Below the pieces are notes generated by a model that saw only the letters and a list, made by a program, of their open reading frames with translations, had not been told where the DNA came from and made no database searches. DNA of 64,000 nucleotides from Gemmatimonadetes bacterium 13_1_40CM_69_22 (GTDB taxonomy: Bacteria; Gemmatimonadota; Gemmatimonadetes; Gemmatimonadales; GWC2-71-9): assembly GCA_001917665.1 (NCBI GenBank), contig MNEL01000047.1:49236-113235 (forward strand). Reading direction: 5' to 3'. Position numbers and translations under genes: made by a program. Numbering within the stretch: position 1 is the first letter of the stretch; each line of letters begins with the position of its first letter. Of this stretch, positions 27,596-36,813 are shown one piece after another.

Positions 27596-29262
27596 CGCAG
27601 CGCCGCGTCTCGCGCGAACCGTACCAGCCCGCTGTCGGTGGCGACCCACACGTAGGGCGGATCGACCGCCACGTCGCGCGCGGGTGACGGCACGTCGAGC
27701 GGCACGCCGAGGACGCGGAACGTGGCGCGCGCGATGTCCCAGAACGCCAGTCCGTTCGTTCCTGCGAGCCAGACCCCACCCCCCCCGTCCCCCCCACCCC
27801 CCCCGGCATCGGCGGCGAGCGCGGTCACCCGGCCGAGCTCGGGCCGCCCGCGCACCAGCGTCCAGCGTCGCGTCGCGGGATCGCGCCAGCCAAGCTGGTC
27901 GGGGGTGACGGCGACGAGCGTGTCGCGCAGCAACGCCAGCGCGACGATCGGTGCCCGCAGCGCGGGCTGCTCCGCCACATCGGGGGGCACGAGTGGGTCG
28001 GTCGTGCCTGGCGCGAGCAGACCGAGACCGGCCGCCGTGCCGACCCAGAGGGTCTCCCGCACGGCAACCAGGCTGAGGACGGGCATGTCGCTCCCCAACC
28101 CCGGGGCGCGGCCCCGGGGTTGGCCGACCCGGACCACGTTGCCGTCGTTCGTGACCACGAAGAGACCGCGTGCATTGCCGACCCAGACGCCGTCCGGCGC
28201 CCGGGCGAGGGCCGAAGGCGCGTCCAGCTCGAACAGCTTGATCCGCGAGCCGCCCGCGTCGATCCTGACGACGCCGCGCTCGCACGCGAGCCAGAGCGAT
28301 GGCCCGCTCGCGATCAGCCGGCGCCCCTCGACGCAGGGGAACCCGAGCGTGCCCGAGCCCTCGATCGCCGTATCGGCCGAAAGATCCGCCGCGACCCACG
28401 TCAGCCCGCGGCGCTCGCCCACGCGCCCCGCGGACGCCACCCACACGCCCCCCCCGCCCCCCCCGCGCCCCCCGCCGGGCCCGGCCGCGACCGCCCCGGC
28501 GCGCGCCGCGACCAGCCCGAACCCGAGGCGGTCCCACTGCCCCGTCGACGGATCAAGGCGGATCAGGCCCACGCCGTCCGAGCCGAGGAACAGCTCGCCG
28601 CGGTCCGGGGAGCGGGCGGCCGCGGTGAACCGGTAGCTGGAGAGGCGCGGGTCGGTGAGGATGAGGGCCCGCATGGCGTCCGCCAGCGGCGTCTGGGCGA
28701 GGGCGGTGCGGGCATCGAGCGGGACTACGCGCTGACCCGGCGGCGGCAGCGGCCGGTCCGGCACGGGAAAGAGGGCGCCGCGCGGGAGGAACCCCCAGCC
28801 GAACGCGCCTTGCACAAAGATGCCGCTCGCCGGGTCGCGCGCGTCGAGCATCAGGTTCGCTACGCCGCCGGGGATGCGTCCCTGCTCCCACGTCCGGACG
28901 TTGGCATCGTAGCGCGCCCACCCGTCAGTCGTGCCGAGCCATACGGCGTTGTCGACCACGTCCGCCAGCGCGGCGGAGACCCGGGCGGCGGGGTAGCCGT
29001 CGAGCGCGGTGACCGGCAGACGCCACGTCCGCGCTTGGCGGTCGTAGATCGTGAGCCCGTGGGTCGTCGCGGCAAACACGGTGAAAGGGGAGGCGGCAAC
29101 GGCTTCGATGACGGAGAAGTCGCTGATGAGGACGCGATCCTCGGGGCGCCAGCGGGGAGACTGGACGGTTAGTCGGATAGACGGGTAGACGGCTAGTAGC
29201 ACCGTTGCCAGCACGGCCAGGCTAGCCGTCTGACCGTCTACCCATCTAGCCCGCTGCCTCAC
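27592..29262 (-). CDS. Membrane-anchored beta-propeller protein (two-component-regulator propeller-like)
   Basis: 556 residues. One N-terminal membrane segment (about 14-32) and then repeated short blades each with a W-x-G or VW-x-A turn: VWLGTTDGWARYD, GELFLGSDGVGLIRLD, VWVASAGR, VWVGNARGLFVV, LWVGTAAGLGLLAP, VWLAGTNGLAFWD and VWVATDSGLVRFA. This is the propeller sensor type found outside many hybrid kinases, here without a kinase domain. It should face the periplasm and bind an unknown ligand. Odd points: glycine tracts from C-runs at 27774-27804 and 28448-28473, a 29-bp palindrome at 28095-28123 and octamer arrays in the first 40 codons. Confidence 0.75.
   Translation of the reverse strand: MRQRARWVDGQTASLAVLATVLLAVYPSIRLTVQSPRWRPEDRVLISDFSVIEAVAASPFTVFAATTHGLTIYDRQARTWRLPVTALDGYPAARVSAALADVVDNAVWLGTTDGWARYDANVRTWEQGRIPGGVANLMLDARDPASGIFVQGAFGWGFLPRGALFPVPDRPLPPPGQRVVPLDARTALAQTPLADAMRALILTDPRLSSYRFTAAARSPDRGELFLGSDGVGLIRLDPSTGQWDRLGFGLVAARAGAVAAGPGGGRGGGGGGVWVASAGRVGERRGLTWVAADLSADTAIEGSGTLGFPCVEGRRLIASGPSLWLACERGVVRIDAGGSRIKLFELDAPSALARAPDGVWVGNARGLFVVTNDGNVVRVGQPRGRAPGLGSDMPVLSLVAVRETLWVGTAAGLGLLAPGTTDPLVPPDVAEQPALRAPIVALALLRDTLVAVTPDQLGWRDPATRRWTLVRGRPELGRVTALAADAGGGGGDGGGGVWLAGTNGLAFWDIARATFRVLGVPLDVPSPARDVAVDPPYVWVATDSGLVRFARDAALR
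28095..28123. repeat. Perfect GC palindrome inside the propeller gene
   Basis: CCAACCCCGGGGC (28095-28107) is followed by GCG and its exact complement at 28111-28123, giving 13-bp arms. It encodes a GQPRGRAPGLGSD loop between two blades. It resembles but is not the same as the 24-bp palindrome family; it could be a separate inserted element tolerated in a surface loop. Confidence 0.55.
29163..29252. repeat. Two inverted octamer arrays in the first codons of the propeller gene
   Basis: At 29163-29200 the plus strand reads octamers GGACGGTT, AGTCGGAT, AGACGGGT, AGACGGCT. At 29224-29252 it reads CCGTCTGA, CCGTCTAC, CCATCTAG, CCCGCTGC. The second set is the reverse complement type of the first, so the two arrays face each other around 24 nt that encode part of the membrane segment, and could form a long imperfect hairpin over the start region of the mRNA. 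Same unit as the tilS array at 13156. Confidence 0.6.
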
Positions 29263-30782
29263 TCCGTCTCCGGAAGCTCGAGCTCGGCGAGCACCGGAGG
29301 ACCGAGCGGCCTCGCGCTGGCCCAGGCGCGCCAGATGTCGGGGAGCGCAGCGAGCACGTCCGCCGGCCGGAGGCTACGCGCGGTCCACTGCAGCGCCCCC
29401 TGCTCGGCTGCCCGCCCCAGCACGTGCGCGCCGAGCGCCGCCGCTTCGGGGCCCGGGCTACCGCGGGCCAAGAAGGCCCCGATGAATCCGGCGAGCAGAT
29501 CGCCCGAGCCGCCGGTCGCGAGCCCAGGGTTGCCGCTCGCCACCACGTGGATCGGCCCGCGGAGATCGGCGATCACGGTGGGGACGCCCTTCAAGAGCAC
29601 CGTCCCTTTCACCTTCTGCGCAGCCTTCGCAACCGCGCCCCACCGGTCGTTCGCCGCCGCGTCGGCCAACTGATCGCCGAACTGGGTCCGGAACTCGCCG
29701 AGGTGCGGCGTGAGCACCACGGGGCGCTCGGCCGGTGCCGCGAAGAGCGCGAGGGCGTCGGCGTCGACCACCGTCGGGACGGGGCGACGCGCCAGTACCG
29801 CCTGGAGGAACGGGGCGCGCGGGGGCGCGCGGCCGAGCCCGGGTCCCACCACCAGCGCGTCCGCCCACTCGAGCGCCTCCGCCGCGGCCGGCTCGAGGTC
29901 CGGGCCGAGCGCCGATTCCACTGTGAGCACGTCGGGGAGGCTCGCCCGGGCGGCCTGGATCGTCTCCGGCCCAGCCACGAGCTTCACGAGCCCGGCGCCG
30001 GCGGCGAGCGCCGCGCGCGCGGCGTGGAGCGCGGCCCCGGTCATGCCGTTCGAGCCGCCCACCACGGTCACGCGGCCGCGGTCGCCTTTGTGCATCGTGG
30101 GGCTCAGCTTCGGTAGCCGCGCGCCCGCCCACGCGTCGGTGACGAGCACCGGCCATGACGGGTCGGCGGGCGGCAAGCCGATGTCCACGACCACGATCTT
30201 GCCGCACCACTCGCGCGCGAGCAGGTGGCCGCGGCGTGGGCCGCCGAACGTGACCGACAGCGCCGCGCGGACGGGCCCGTGCGGCTCGCCGCTCGACAAG
30301 TCGAGCCCGGTCGGTCCGTCGACGGCGACGAGGGTCGCCCCGTAGGTGACGAGCCGCTGGGCCAGCGCCAGCACGTCGCCGCGCGCGGGGCCGGCCGCCC
30401 CGGTGCCGAGCAGCGCGTCCACGGCCACGGCGGCAGCGGGCCACGGCTCGTCACGGCCGATCTCGCGCACGCCGTCCACGCGCGCCAGCGCGCGGTTGTC
30501 GATGGCGTCGTCGGTCTTGGGATCTACGCCGGAGACCCAGACGGCCACGCCCGCGGCGTGGAGCGCGCGTGCGACCACCCACCCGTCGCCGCCGTTGTTC
30601 CCCGCTCCCGCGGCGACCAGCACGCCGCGCGTGATCACCTCGGGGAATTCGCGCGCGATCACCTGGGCGACCGCCCGGCCGGCGGCCTCCATCAACACGC
30701 GCGACGGGATGCGGTACTGCGTGCGTGCCACCGAGTCCCACGTCACGGCTTCAGTCGCCGAGAGCACCGGGATCGGGTTCAC
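29259..30782 (-). CDS. nnr: Bifunctional NAD(P)H-hydrate epimerase / ADP-dependent dehydratase
   Basis: 507 residues with both halves. Residues 1-215 are the YjeF_N epimerase: MEAAGRAVAQ, VAAGAGNNGGDGWVVARAL, VDALLGTG and VDGPTGLD. Residues 225-500 are the YjeF_C carbohydrate-kinase-like dehydratase: HKGDRGRVTVVGGSNGMTGA, VVGPGLGR, LTPHLGEF, VLLKGVPTVIAD and the ATP/ADP site GNPGLATGGSGDLLAGFIGA. It repairs damaged hydrated NADH and NADPH. Start is GTG 30782, overlapping the Memo-like stop; the stop overlaps the propeller gene start (ATGA). Confidence 0.95.
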   Translation of the reverse strand: MNPIPVLSATEAVTWDSVARTQYRIPSRVLMEAAGRAVAQVIAREFPEVITRGVLVAAGAGNNGGDGWVVARALHAAGVAVWVSGVDPKTDDAIDNRALARVDGVREIGRDEPWPAAAVAVDALLGTGAAGPARGDVLALAQRLVTYGATLVAVDGPTGLDLSSGEPHGPVRAALSVTFGGPRRGHLLAREWCGKIVVVDIGLPPADPSWPVLVTDAWAGARLPKLSPTMHKGDRGRVTVVGGSNGMTGAALHAARAALAAGAGLVKLVAGPETIQAARASLPDVLTVESALGPDLEPAAAEALEWADALVVGPGLGRAPPRAPFLQAVLARRPVPTVVDADALALFAAPAERPVVLTPHLGEFRTQFGDQLADAAANDRWGAVAKAAQKVKGTVLLKGVPTVIADLRGPIHVVASGNPGLATGGSGDLLAGFIGAFLARGSPGPEAAALGAHVLGRAAEQGALQWTARSLRPADVLAALPDIWRAWASARPLGPPVLAELELPETE

Positions 30783-31594
30783 GGGATCACCACACCGGCG
30801 TAGCCCACCACCGCGGCGTCGTCACCCGTCACCATGCCGGAGTGACTGTAGTGCACGACCTCCGCACGCGCCGCGCCGAGCGTCCGGGCCGCGGCGATGA
30901 CCGTGGCGGCCGGCGCGCGGCCGCACATCGAGATGCCCTCGCTCTGGCAGCGGCGCAGCAGCTCCGCGCCGTCCAGCGCCGCGACGGCCTCGAGCGCCCG
31001 CCGGTCCTTCCGCTCCGAGACGGCGGCGGGCTCGTAGTGGGTGAGGTCGCTCGAGGCGAGCAGCAGCACGGGCTCGGACCAGCGCGCCGTGAGGCCCGCG
31101 AGCGCCTCCCCCAGGCGGCGGCAACCCTCCCACGCGTCCCAGGCGAGCACCAGGGGGACGATCCGCACGTCGGCACGGCGCACCTGGAGAAAGGGCAACT
31201 CCACCTCCACCGCGTGCTCGCGGGCGTGAGCGGCATGATCGACGGCGACCAGGGGCGACGCGTCGAGCAGCGCGCCCGCGAACCGCTCGTCCACCGCGAC
31301 GTCGCCGAGCGGGGTGCGGAACGCACCGGCTTCCCACAGCGATGCGCCGCCCCGCGCGCCCCCTAGGCCGGTGTGGTTGGGTGCCAGGATCACGACGACG
31401 GGCGGGATGTCGAGACGGGCAAACACATGGGCGGCGGTCAGCCCCGAGTAGACGTAGCCGGCGTGCGGCGCCACGGCCGCGCGGGCGGGTGCGGGGCTCG
31501 TCGGCGGCACGGCCTCGAAGAGCTGGCGGACGGCGCGCTCCAGCTCGCGCTTCGTCCCCGGGTAGAAGCGCCCGCTCACCGCGGGCGCGCGCAC
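30779..31594 (-). CDS. Memo-like protein (AmmeMemoRadiSam system protein B)
   Basis: 271 residues from GTG 31594. Memo family blocks are APAVSGRFYPG at the N-terminus, VAPHAGYVYSGLTAAHVFAR, ILAPNHTGLGG, HAREHAVEVELPFLQVR, LLASSDLTHYEP and MCGRAPAATVIAAARTLGA. The conserved His, Asp and Cys residues of the dioxygenase-like pocket are present. In other genomes Memo is found with AMMECR1 and a radical SAM protein; neither is here. A TTG at 31603 is a possible earlier start, but AAGG spacing favours the GTG. Biochemical role unsettled in bacteria. Confidence 0.85.
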   Translation of the reverse strand: MRAPAVSGRFYPGTKRELERAVRQLFEAVPPTSPAPARAAVAPHAGYVYSGLTAAHVFARLDIPPVVVILAPNHTGLGGARGGASLWEAGAFRTPLGDVAVDERFAGALLDASPLVAVDHAAHAREHAVEVELPFLQVRRADVRIVPLVLAWDAWEGCRRLGEALAGLTARWSEPVLLLASSDLTHYEPAAVSERKDRRALEAVAALDGAELLRRCQSEGISMCGRAPAATVIAAARTLGAARAEVVHYSHSGMVTGDDAAVVGYAGVVIP

Positions 31595-31606
31595 CGCGTC
31601 CAAGCC

Positions 31607-31807
31607 TTACTTGAAGCTCTGGCCGATCGCGCGACCGAAGGAGATCTCCCCGTTATCGATGCGGATGTTGAACCCACACTCCGGGTTGCTGCAGACCCAG
31701 GCCTTGTAGGTGATCGGCGCCCCGTCGCGGCCGTAGTCCGATAGCGGGATGAGCAGACCTTGCTGACATTTCCGGCAGGCGGGCCATTCCCTGGCGTCCG
31801 TGCTCAT
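31607..31807 (-). CDS. Small zinc-ribbon protein
   Basis: 66 residues with four cysteines in two pairs: CRKC (residues 11-14) and CSNPEC (39-44), consistent with a single zinc ribbon. Between them lie aromatic strands (ITYKAWVC) as in small rubredoxin-like or DUF-type ribbons. A basic end RAIGQSFK follows. AGGGGG about 8 nt upstream supports ATG 31807. Function unknown; it sits between a Memo-like gene and a Minf_1886-family gene on the same strand. Confidence 0.75.
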   Translation of the reverse strand: MSTDAREWPACRKCQQGLLIPLSDYGRDGAPITYKAWVCSNPECGFNIRIDNGEISFGRAIGQSFK

Positions 31808-31838
31808 GCGGCACCCCCTTCCCCCGATCCAGCGCCCG

Positions 31839-32225
31839 CTAGCTGCGCTCCAGGCCGGGCCAGCGGTACCCGACCCGGAACACTTCCGTGAAATCGTACA
31901 CCCGATCGAAATCCTCGAGCTTGTCGCTCGGTTGCCGCGCGAGCAGCCCCACGTCGATCAGGGAGAACACGATGCGCCCGAGATCCTCGGTGCTGGTGAT
32001 CCTCCAGAAGCGGAGCACGGTCGGCGCCAGCAGGCCGAACTGGTCGAGCGCGAAGTCGCGGCAGGCCCAGGCGAGCTCAGCTCCGCTCAGGTGGCGGCGC
32101 GCCGCCAGCTTGCCCTGCGCGTACTCGAGCGCCGCGAGCACGAACAGATAGCCGCGCTCGTGGTAGCGGCCGTCCTGTTGGCCGATCCGCTCGAACGCTT
32201 CCTGGAGGGTCGCGAAATCGCTCAC
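31839..32225 (-). CDS. Minf_1886-family protein of unknown function
   Basis: 128 residues from GTG 32225 (GTGA with the lon stop). The family pattern is clear: DGRYHERGYLFVLAALEYAQ, RRHLSGAELAWACRDFALDQFG, VLRFWRITSTEDLGRIVFSLIDVGLL and a final EDFDRVYDFTEVF. It is a small helical cytosolic protein with no assigned function; members are widespread in bacteria of this type. Immediate coupling to lon may be meaningful but is not evidence of shared function. Confidence 0.85.
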   Translation of the reverse strand: MSDFATLQEAFERIGQQDGRYHERGYLFVLAALEYAQGKLAARRHLSGAELAWACRDFALDQFGLLAPTVLRFWRITSTEDLGRIVFSLIDVGLLARQPSDKLEDFDRVYDFTEVFRVGYRWPGLERS

Positions 32226-34627
32226 GGCCGGACCTCGAGGCTCCCCGGCTTGCGCGCCCGTACGTCGAGCGGCCGCGGCGCGCGCGACTCGAGCAGCGCG
32301 AGCTCGAGCACTTCGTCGATCGTCTCCACCGGCTTGATCTCGAGCAGCTTCTTCACCTCGTCGGGGACCTCCACGATGTCGCTTTGATTGCGCGCCGGCA
32401 CGAGCACGGTCTTCACGCCGGCGCGCGCCGCCGCCGTCAGCTTCTCCTTGAGCCCCCCGATGGGGAGCACCCGGCCGCGCAGCGTCAGCTCGCCCGTCAT
32501 CGCCACGTCGTGGCGCGAGGGGCGCTGGCACAGGAGCGACGCGAGCGCCGTGGCGATCGTGATCCCCGCCGACGGCCCGTCCTTGGGCACCGCGCCGGCG
32601 GGGACGTGCAGGTGCACGTCCGTCTGCGTGAACGCCTCGAGCGGGATGCCGAGGGCACCGGCGCGGGCCCGCAACAGGCTCCACGCCGCCTGCGCCGACT
32701 CCTTCATCACGTCGCCGAGCTGCCCGGTCAGAGTGATCTGGCCCTTCCCGGGCATCTGGATCGCCTCGATGAACATGATGTCGCCGCCCACCGGTGTCCA
32801 CGCGAGGCCGGTGGCCACGCCGACCTCAGGGCTCCGCCCGGCCACCTCGCTCTGCACCCGGGGCTGGCCGGCGTACTTCTCGAGGTTCTTCACGGAGATC
32901 TTGACCGCCCCTCCCTTCCCAGCTGCCCCCTCCGCCCGCCCCTCCACCACTTCCAGGGCGGCCTTGCGCAGCACGCCCTGGATCTCGCGCTCGAGCTGGC
33001 GCACGCCCGCCTCGCGGGTGTACTCCCCGATCAGCCGCTCGAGCGCCGCGTCGGCGACGCCCGCCCGCTCCGCCGTGAGCCCCGTCTCCTTGAGCTGACG
33101 CGGCAGCAAGAAGCGCTTCGCGATGGCGAGCTTCTCGCCGGGGGTGTAACCCGGTAAGGTGAGAACCTCCATCCGGTCGAGCAAGGGGTCGGGGATCGGC
33201 GCGAGGCTGTTCGCGGTGGCGATGAACATGACGCCCGAGAGATCGAACGGCACCTCGAGGTAATGGTCCACGAACGAGGCGTTCTGCGCAGGATCGAGCA
33301 CCTCGAGCAGCGCGGCCGTCGGATCGCCCCGGACGTCGGCACCCATCTTGTCCACCTCGTCGAGCATCAGCAGGGGGTTGCGCGTCTCGCAGCGCTGCAG
33401 CGAGTGGATGATGCGGCCCGGGAGGGCGCCGACGTAGGTGCGGCGATGGCCGCGCACCTCCGCCTCGTCCCGCACGCCACCGAGCGACACGCGGGTGAAG
33501 CGCCGCCCCAGCGCCTCGGCGATGCTCTGGCCGAGCGAGGTTTTGCCGACCCCGGGCGGCCCCACGAAGCACAGGATGCTGCCGCGCGCCTGCGGGTTGA
33601 GCGTGCGGACGGCGAGGTACTCGAGGATGCGCTCCTTCACCGTCTTCAGGTCGTAGTGGTCGCGGTCGAGGATGTCGCGCGCGGCCTTCAGGTCGAGGCG
33701 GTCCTCGGAAGTGCGGTTCCACGGGAGCGTAGCGAACACCTCGAGGTAGGTGCGCGCCACGTGGTACTCGGCCGACTGCGGCGACATCTGCCGCAGCCGC
33801 TTGAGCTCGCGGTCGACGACCTTCTTGGCCTCGGCGTGCAGCCCGGCCTCGTCGAGCCGCCGTCCAAGCTCGTCCAGCTCGTCGTCGCCGTCGTCCTCCC
33901 CCAGCTCCTGGCGGATCACCCGTAGCTGCTCGCGCAGCACGTACTCGCGCTGGTTCGCGTCGAGCCGGGACTTCACCTTCTCCTGGATCTGGGTGCCCAC
34001 CTCCAGCACCTGCAGCTCCTGCCCCAGCAGCTCGGCGAGCCGCTCGAGCCGGCGGTTCACGTCGTCGATCGACAGCAGCTCCGCCTTGGCGGGAAGCGCC
34101 AGGTCGAGATTTGCGGCGGCGAAGTCGGCGAGCTTCGAGCCGTCGGTGATCCCGGAGAGGACCTCGTGCAGCTCCTCGCCCAGGTAGGGCGCGATGTCGA
34201 TCACGCGCGAGAACTGCGCGTGCACGGTGCGCTTCAGCGCCTCGGTGCGGGCGTCCTCGGGCCCGGCGGACGCGAGCGTCTCGAAGCCCGCGACGAGCCA
34301 GTGCTCGGCCGGGCCGATCTCGACGAAGCGCGCCCGCTCCAGCCCCTGCACCATCACCCGCACCGAGCCGTCGCCGAGCTTCAGCATCCGGACCACGGAC
34401 CCGAGCGTCCCCACCTCGTACAGCTCGTCCGGACGGGCCTGCATGACCGCGCCTTCGGGAGGCTCCGCGCCGGCGAGCGGCTTCACGATGCCCAGGAGCA
34501 AGCGCTTGTTCCCTTGCACCACCTCGTCGATGAGCTGCACGGCGTGCGGGTCCGACAGCGCCATCGGCAGCACGACGTGGGGGTACACCACCACCTGGCC
34601 GAGCGGGAGGATCGGCAGGCGGTCCAT
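32222..34627 (-). CDS. lon: ATP-dependent protease Lon
   Basis: 801 residues. N-terminal substrate-binding LON domain (LPILPLGQVVVYPHVVLPMA, residues 4-200), a coiled coil, AAA+ with Walker A GPPGVGKTS and Walker B LLMLDEVDKM, and a C-terminal S16 peptidase with the Ser-Lys dyad in PKDGPSAGITIATAL and RVLPIGGLKEKLTAA. It degrades abnormal and regulatory proteins in the cytoplasm. The gene adjoins the hsp20 stop with no gap, a natural heat-shock pairing, although no sigma32 or HrcA-type site was identified. Confidence 0.97.
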   Translation of the reverse strand: MDRLPILPLGQVVVYPHVVLPMALSDPHAVQLIDEVVQGNKRLLLGIVKPLAGAEPPEGAVMQARPDELYEVGTLGSVVRMLKLGDGSVRVMVQGLERARFVEIGPAEHWLVAGFETLASAGPEDARTEALKRTVHAQFSRVIDIAPYLGEELHEVLSGITDGSKLADFAAANLDLALPAKAELLSIDDVNRRLERLAELLGQELQVLEVGTQIQEKVKSRLDANQREYVLREQLRVIRQELGEDDGDDELDELGRRLDEAGLHAEAKKVVDRELKRLRQMSPQSAEYHVARTYLEVFATLPWNRTSEDRLDLKAARDILDRDHYDLKTVKERILEYLAVRTLNPQARGSILCFVGPPGVGKTSLGQSIAEALGRRFTRVSLGGVRDEAEVRGHRRTYVGALPGRIIHSLQRCETRNPLLMLDEVDKMGADVRGDPTAALLEVLDPAQNASFVDHYLEVPFDLSGVMFIATANSLAPIPDPLLDRMEVLTLPGYTPGEKLAIAKRFLLPRQLKETGLTAERAGVADAALERLIGEYTREAGVRQLEREIQGVLRKAALEVVEGRAEGAAGKGGAVKISVKNLEKYAGQPRVQSEVAGRSPEVGVATGLAWTPVGGDIMFIEAIQMPGKGQITLTGQLGDVMKESAQAAWSLLRARAGALGIPLEAFTQTDVHLHVPAGAVPKDGPSAGITIATALASLLCQRPSRHDVAMTGELTLRGRVLPIGGLKEKLTAAARAGVKTVLVPARNQSDIVEVPDEVKKLLEIKPVETIDEVLELALLESRAPRPLDVRARKPGSLEVRP

Positions 34628-35107
34628 CTACCGCACCTTCACGGACTGGGGACCCGAGAGCCGGGGGGGGAGCTTCGTGAGCCGCACCTCGAGGAAGCCC
34701 TGCTCGTAGCTGGCGTGGATCGAGTCGGGGTCCACGGGCACGGGGAGGCGGAAGCGGCGCTCGAACGGGCCGACCTGCACTTCCATCGCGTGGTAGTGCG
34801 GCTTTCCCTCGCGCCGCGGCTTGCGCTCGCCCCCGATCGTGAGGATGTCGTCGGCGAACTCGACGGAGAAATCCTCCGCGCTCATGCCGGCGATGTCCAT
34901 GTAGACGACGAGCGCGTCGTCGGTTTCGTAGATGTCCGTGGGGGGCTTCCACTTGGACGAGGCGACGAAGCCCACCGGGCGGCCGTGGGCGACCTCGTTG
35001 AAATAGACCTCGAGCTCGTCGGCCAGATGCACCGTGAAGGATCCCGAGCCGCGCGACGGCCGGCCGGAGAACCCGCCCCCCCCGCCTCCGCTGCCGGTCT
35101 CAGCCAT
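34628..35107 (-). CDS. Small heat-shock protein (Hsp20/alpha-crystallin)
   Basis: 159 residues from ATG 35107. A glycine-rich N-terminus ([20 protein letters not shown], from an 8-C run) is followed by the alpha-crystallin domain: [32 protein letters not shown] and [16 protein letters not shown]. The C-terminal IXI-type motif is not obvious. It holds unfolding proteins for refolding or degradation, consistent with its place directly before lon. An in-frame upstream ATG at 35170 is rejected as it lies inside glyA. Confidence 0.88.
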   Translation of the reverse strand: MAETGSGGGGGGFSGRPSRGSGSFTVHLADELEVYFNEVAHGRPVGFVASSKWKPPTDIYETDDALVVYMDIAGMSAEDFSVEFADDILTIGGERKPRREGKPHYHAMEVQVGPFERRFRLPVPVDPDSIHASYEQGFLEVRLTKLPPRLSGPQSVKVR

Positions 35108-36380
35108 GACGCGACCCCACGGCGTGGCGGGCGGGTGCCGCGTACAGAGGGAACTGCTCCGTGAGCTCACGCACCTCGGCCTTCACGCGCGCGATGGTCG
35201 CGTCGTCCTGCTTCGTGAGGACCGTGTCGATACAGTCGGCCACTTTCTCCATCTCGGGCTCGGCGAAGCCGCGGGTGGTGACCGCGGGCGTGCCGATCCG
35301 GATCCCGCTGGTCACGAACGCTGACTGCGGGTCCCCGGGGATGGTGTTCTTGTTGACCGTGATTCCCGCGCGATCGAGCAAGGCCTGCGCCTCCTTGCCC
35401 GTCAGACCTTTCGGCCGCAGGTCGACGAGCATGAGATGGGTATCGGTGCCGCCGGAGACGATCGCGTAGCCGCGCTCGACCAGCGCCGCCGCCAGCGTTT
35501 GAGCGTTCTTCACGACCTGCATCGCGTACTGCTTGTAGGCTGGGGTCATCGCTTCCCCCAGGGCCACCGCCTTCGCCGCAATCACGTGCTCGAGCGGACC
35601 GCCCTGGATGCCGGGGAAGACCAGCTTGTCCACGTCCTTGCCGTACGCCGCCTGGCACAGGATCAGACCGCCACGGGGGCCGCGCAGTGTTTTGTGAGTC
35701 GTCGTCGTGACGATCTGCGCGTGTGGTACCGGCGACGGGTGGATGCCTGCCGCCACGAGCCCGGCGAAGTGCGCCATGTCGACCACGAAGATCGCACCGA
35801 CTTCGTCGGCGACGCGGCGCAGCGCGGCGAAGTCGATCACACGGGAGTAGGCGCTGCCGCCGCCCACGAGAATGCGCGGCCGCTCGCGGCGCGCGACCTC
35901 GCGCACCTGGTCGTAGTCGATGCGCCCCGTGTCCTCGCGCACCCCGTAGGAGGTCGCCCGGAACAGCATCCCCGAGAAGTTGACGGGCGAGCCGTGCGTC
36001 AGGTGGCCGCCGTGCGACAGCGCGAGCCCGAGCAGCGTGTCGCCAGGCTTCGCGATCGCGAGGTAGGCGGCCATGTTGGCCTGCGCGCCCGAGTGCGGCT
36101 GGACGTTCGCGTGCTCGGCCTTGAACAACGCCTTGGCGCGGTCGATCGCGAGCTGCTCCACCTCGTCCACGACCTCGCACCCGCCGTAGTAGCGCTTCCT
36201 GGGCAGTCCCTCGGCGTACTTGTTGGTGAGCGCCGTGCCCATCGCCTCCATGACGGCCATCGTGGCGAAGTTCTCGCTCGCGATCAGCTCGAGCCCGTGC
36301 TCCTGGCGCTCCACCTCCCGCTGGATGAGCGCGTAGATAGCCGGGTCGGCCTGGGCCAGGCGGGCGTGCCGGTCAATCAT
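35100..36380 (-). CDS. glyA: Serine hydroxymethyltransferase
   Basis: 426 residues. PLP-binding lysine is in [18 protein letters not shown]; other blocks are [58 protein letters not shown] and [15 protein letters not shown]. It makes glycine and methylene-tetrahydrofolate from serine, linking to folP. ATG 36380 is preceded by rpiB, which it overlaps by 8 nt; an upstream in-frame ATG at 36416 lies in rpiB and is less likely. Confidence 0.97.
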   Translation of the reverse strand: MIDRHARLAQADPAIYALIQREVERQEHGLELIASENFATMAVMEAMGTALTNKYAEGLPRKRYYGGCEVVDEVEQLAIDRAKALFKAEHANVQPHSGAQANMAAYLAIAKPGDTLLGLALSHGGHLTHGSPVNFSGMLFRATSYGVREDTGRIDYDQVREVARRERPRILVGGGSAYSRVIDFAALRRVADEVGAIFVVDMAHFAGLVAAGIHPSPVPHAQIVTTTTHKTLRGPRGGLILCQAAYGKDVDKLVFPGIQGGPLEHVIAAKAVALGEAMTPAYKQYAMQVVKNAQTLAAALVERGYAIVSGGTDTHLMLVDLRPKGLTGKEAQALLDRAGITVNKNTIPGDPQSAFVTSGIRIGTPAVTTRGFAEPEMEKVADCIDTVLTKQDDATIARVKAEVRELTEQFPLYAAPARHAVGSRHG

Positions 36381-36813
36381 GGTCGATCTTCGCGACGCGC
36401 CGCGCGTGGCGTCCACCTTCGAACCCGGTCTCGAGCCACCGGTGCAAGATCTCCATCCCTTCCTCCTCGCTCACGAACCGCGACGGCAGCACCAGTACGT
36501 TCGCGTCGTTGTGCTTGCGCGCCAGCTCGGCGATCTCCGGGCTCCAGGCGACCGCGGCCCTCACGCGCGCGAATCGATTGGCGACGTAGGCCATGCCGAG
36601 CCCCGTCCCGCAGGTCAGGACGCCGCGGCGCGCGACGCCGAGGCTCACGGCCTCGGCGACAGGCTTCGCATAGTCCGGAAAGTCGTCCGCCGGGTCCAGC
36701 GCCTTCGGGCCCACGTCCACCGGCTCGTACCCGAGCCGCTGGAGCTCGTCGACCAGCTTCCGCTTGAGCTGGAACCCCGCGTGGTCCGCACCGACGTAGA
36801 TCTGCTCAGACAT
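36373..36813 (-). CDS. rpiB: Ribose-5-phosphate isomerase B
   Basis: 146 residues. [20 protein letters not shown] is the N-terminal phosphate-binding block, and [18 protein letters not shown] holds the catalytic Cys; [13 protein letters not shown] completes the LacAB/RpiB pattern. It interconverts ribose 5-phosphate and ribulose 5-phosphate. The rpiB-glyA order is a common one. It overlaps both neighbours by 8 nt. Confidence 0.95.
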   Translation of the reverse strand: MSEQIYVGADHAGFQLKRKLVDELQRLGYEPVDVGPKALDPADDFPDYAKPVAEAVSLGVARRGVLTCGTGLGMAYVANRFARVRAAVAWSPEIAELARKHNDANVLVLPSRFVSEEEGMEILHRWLETGFEGGRHARRVAKIDHD

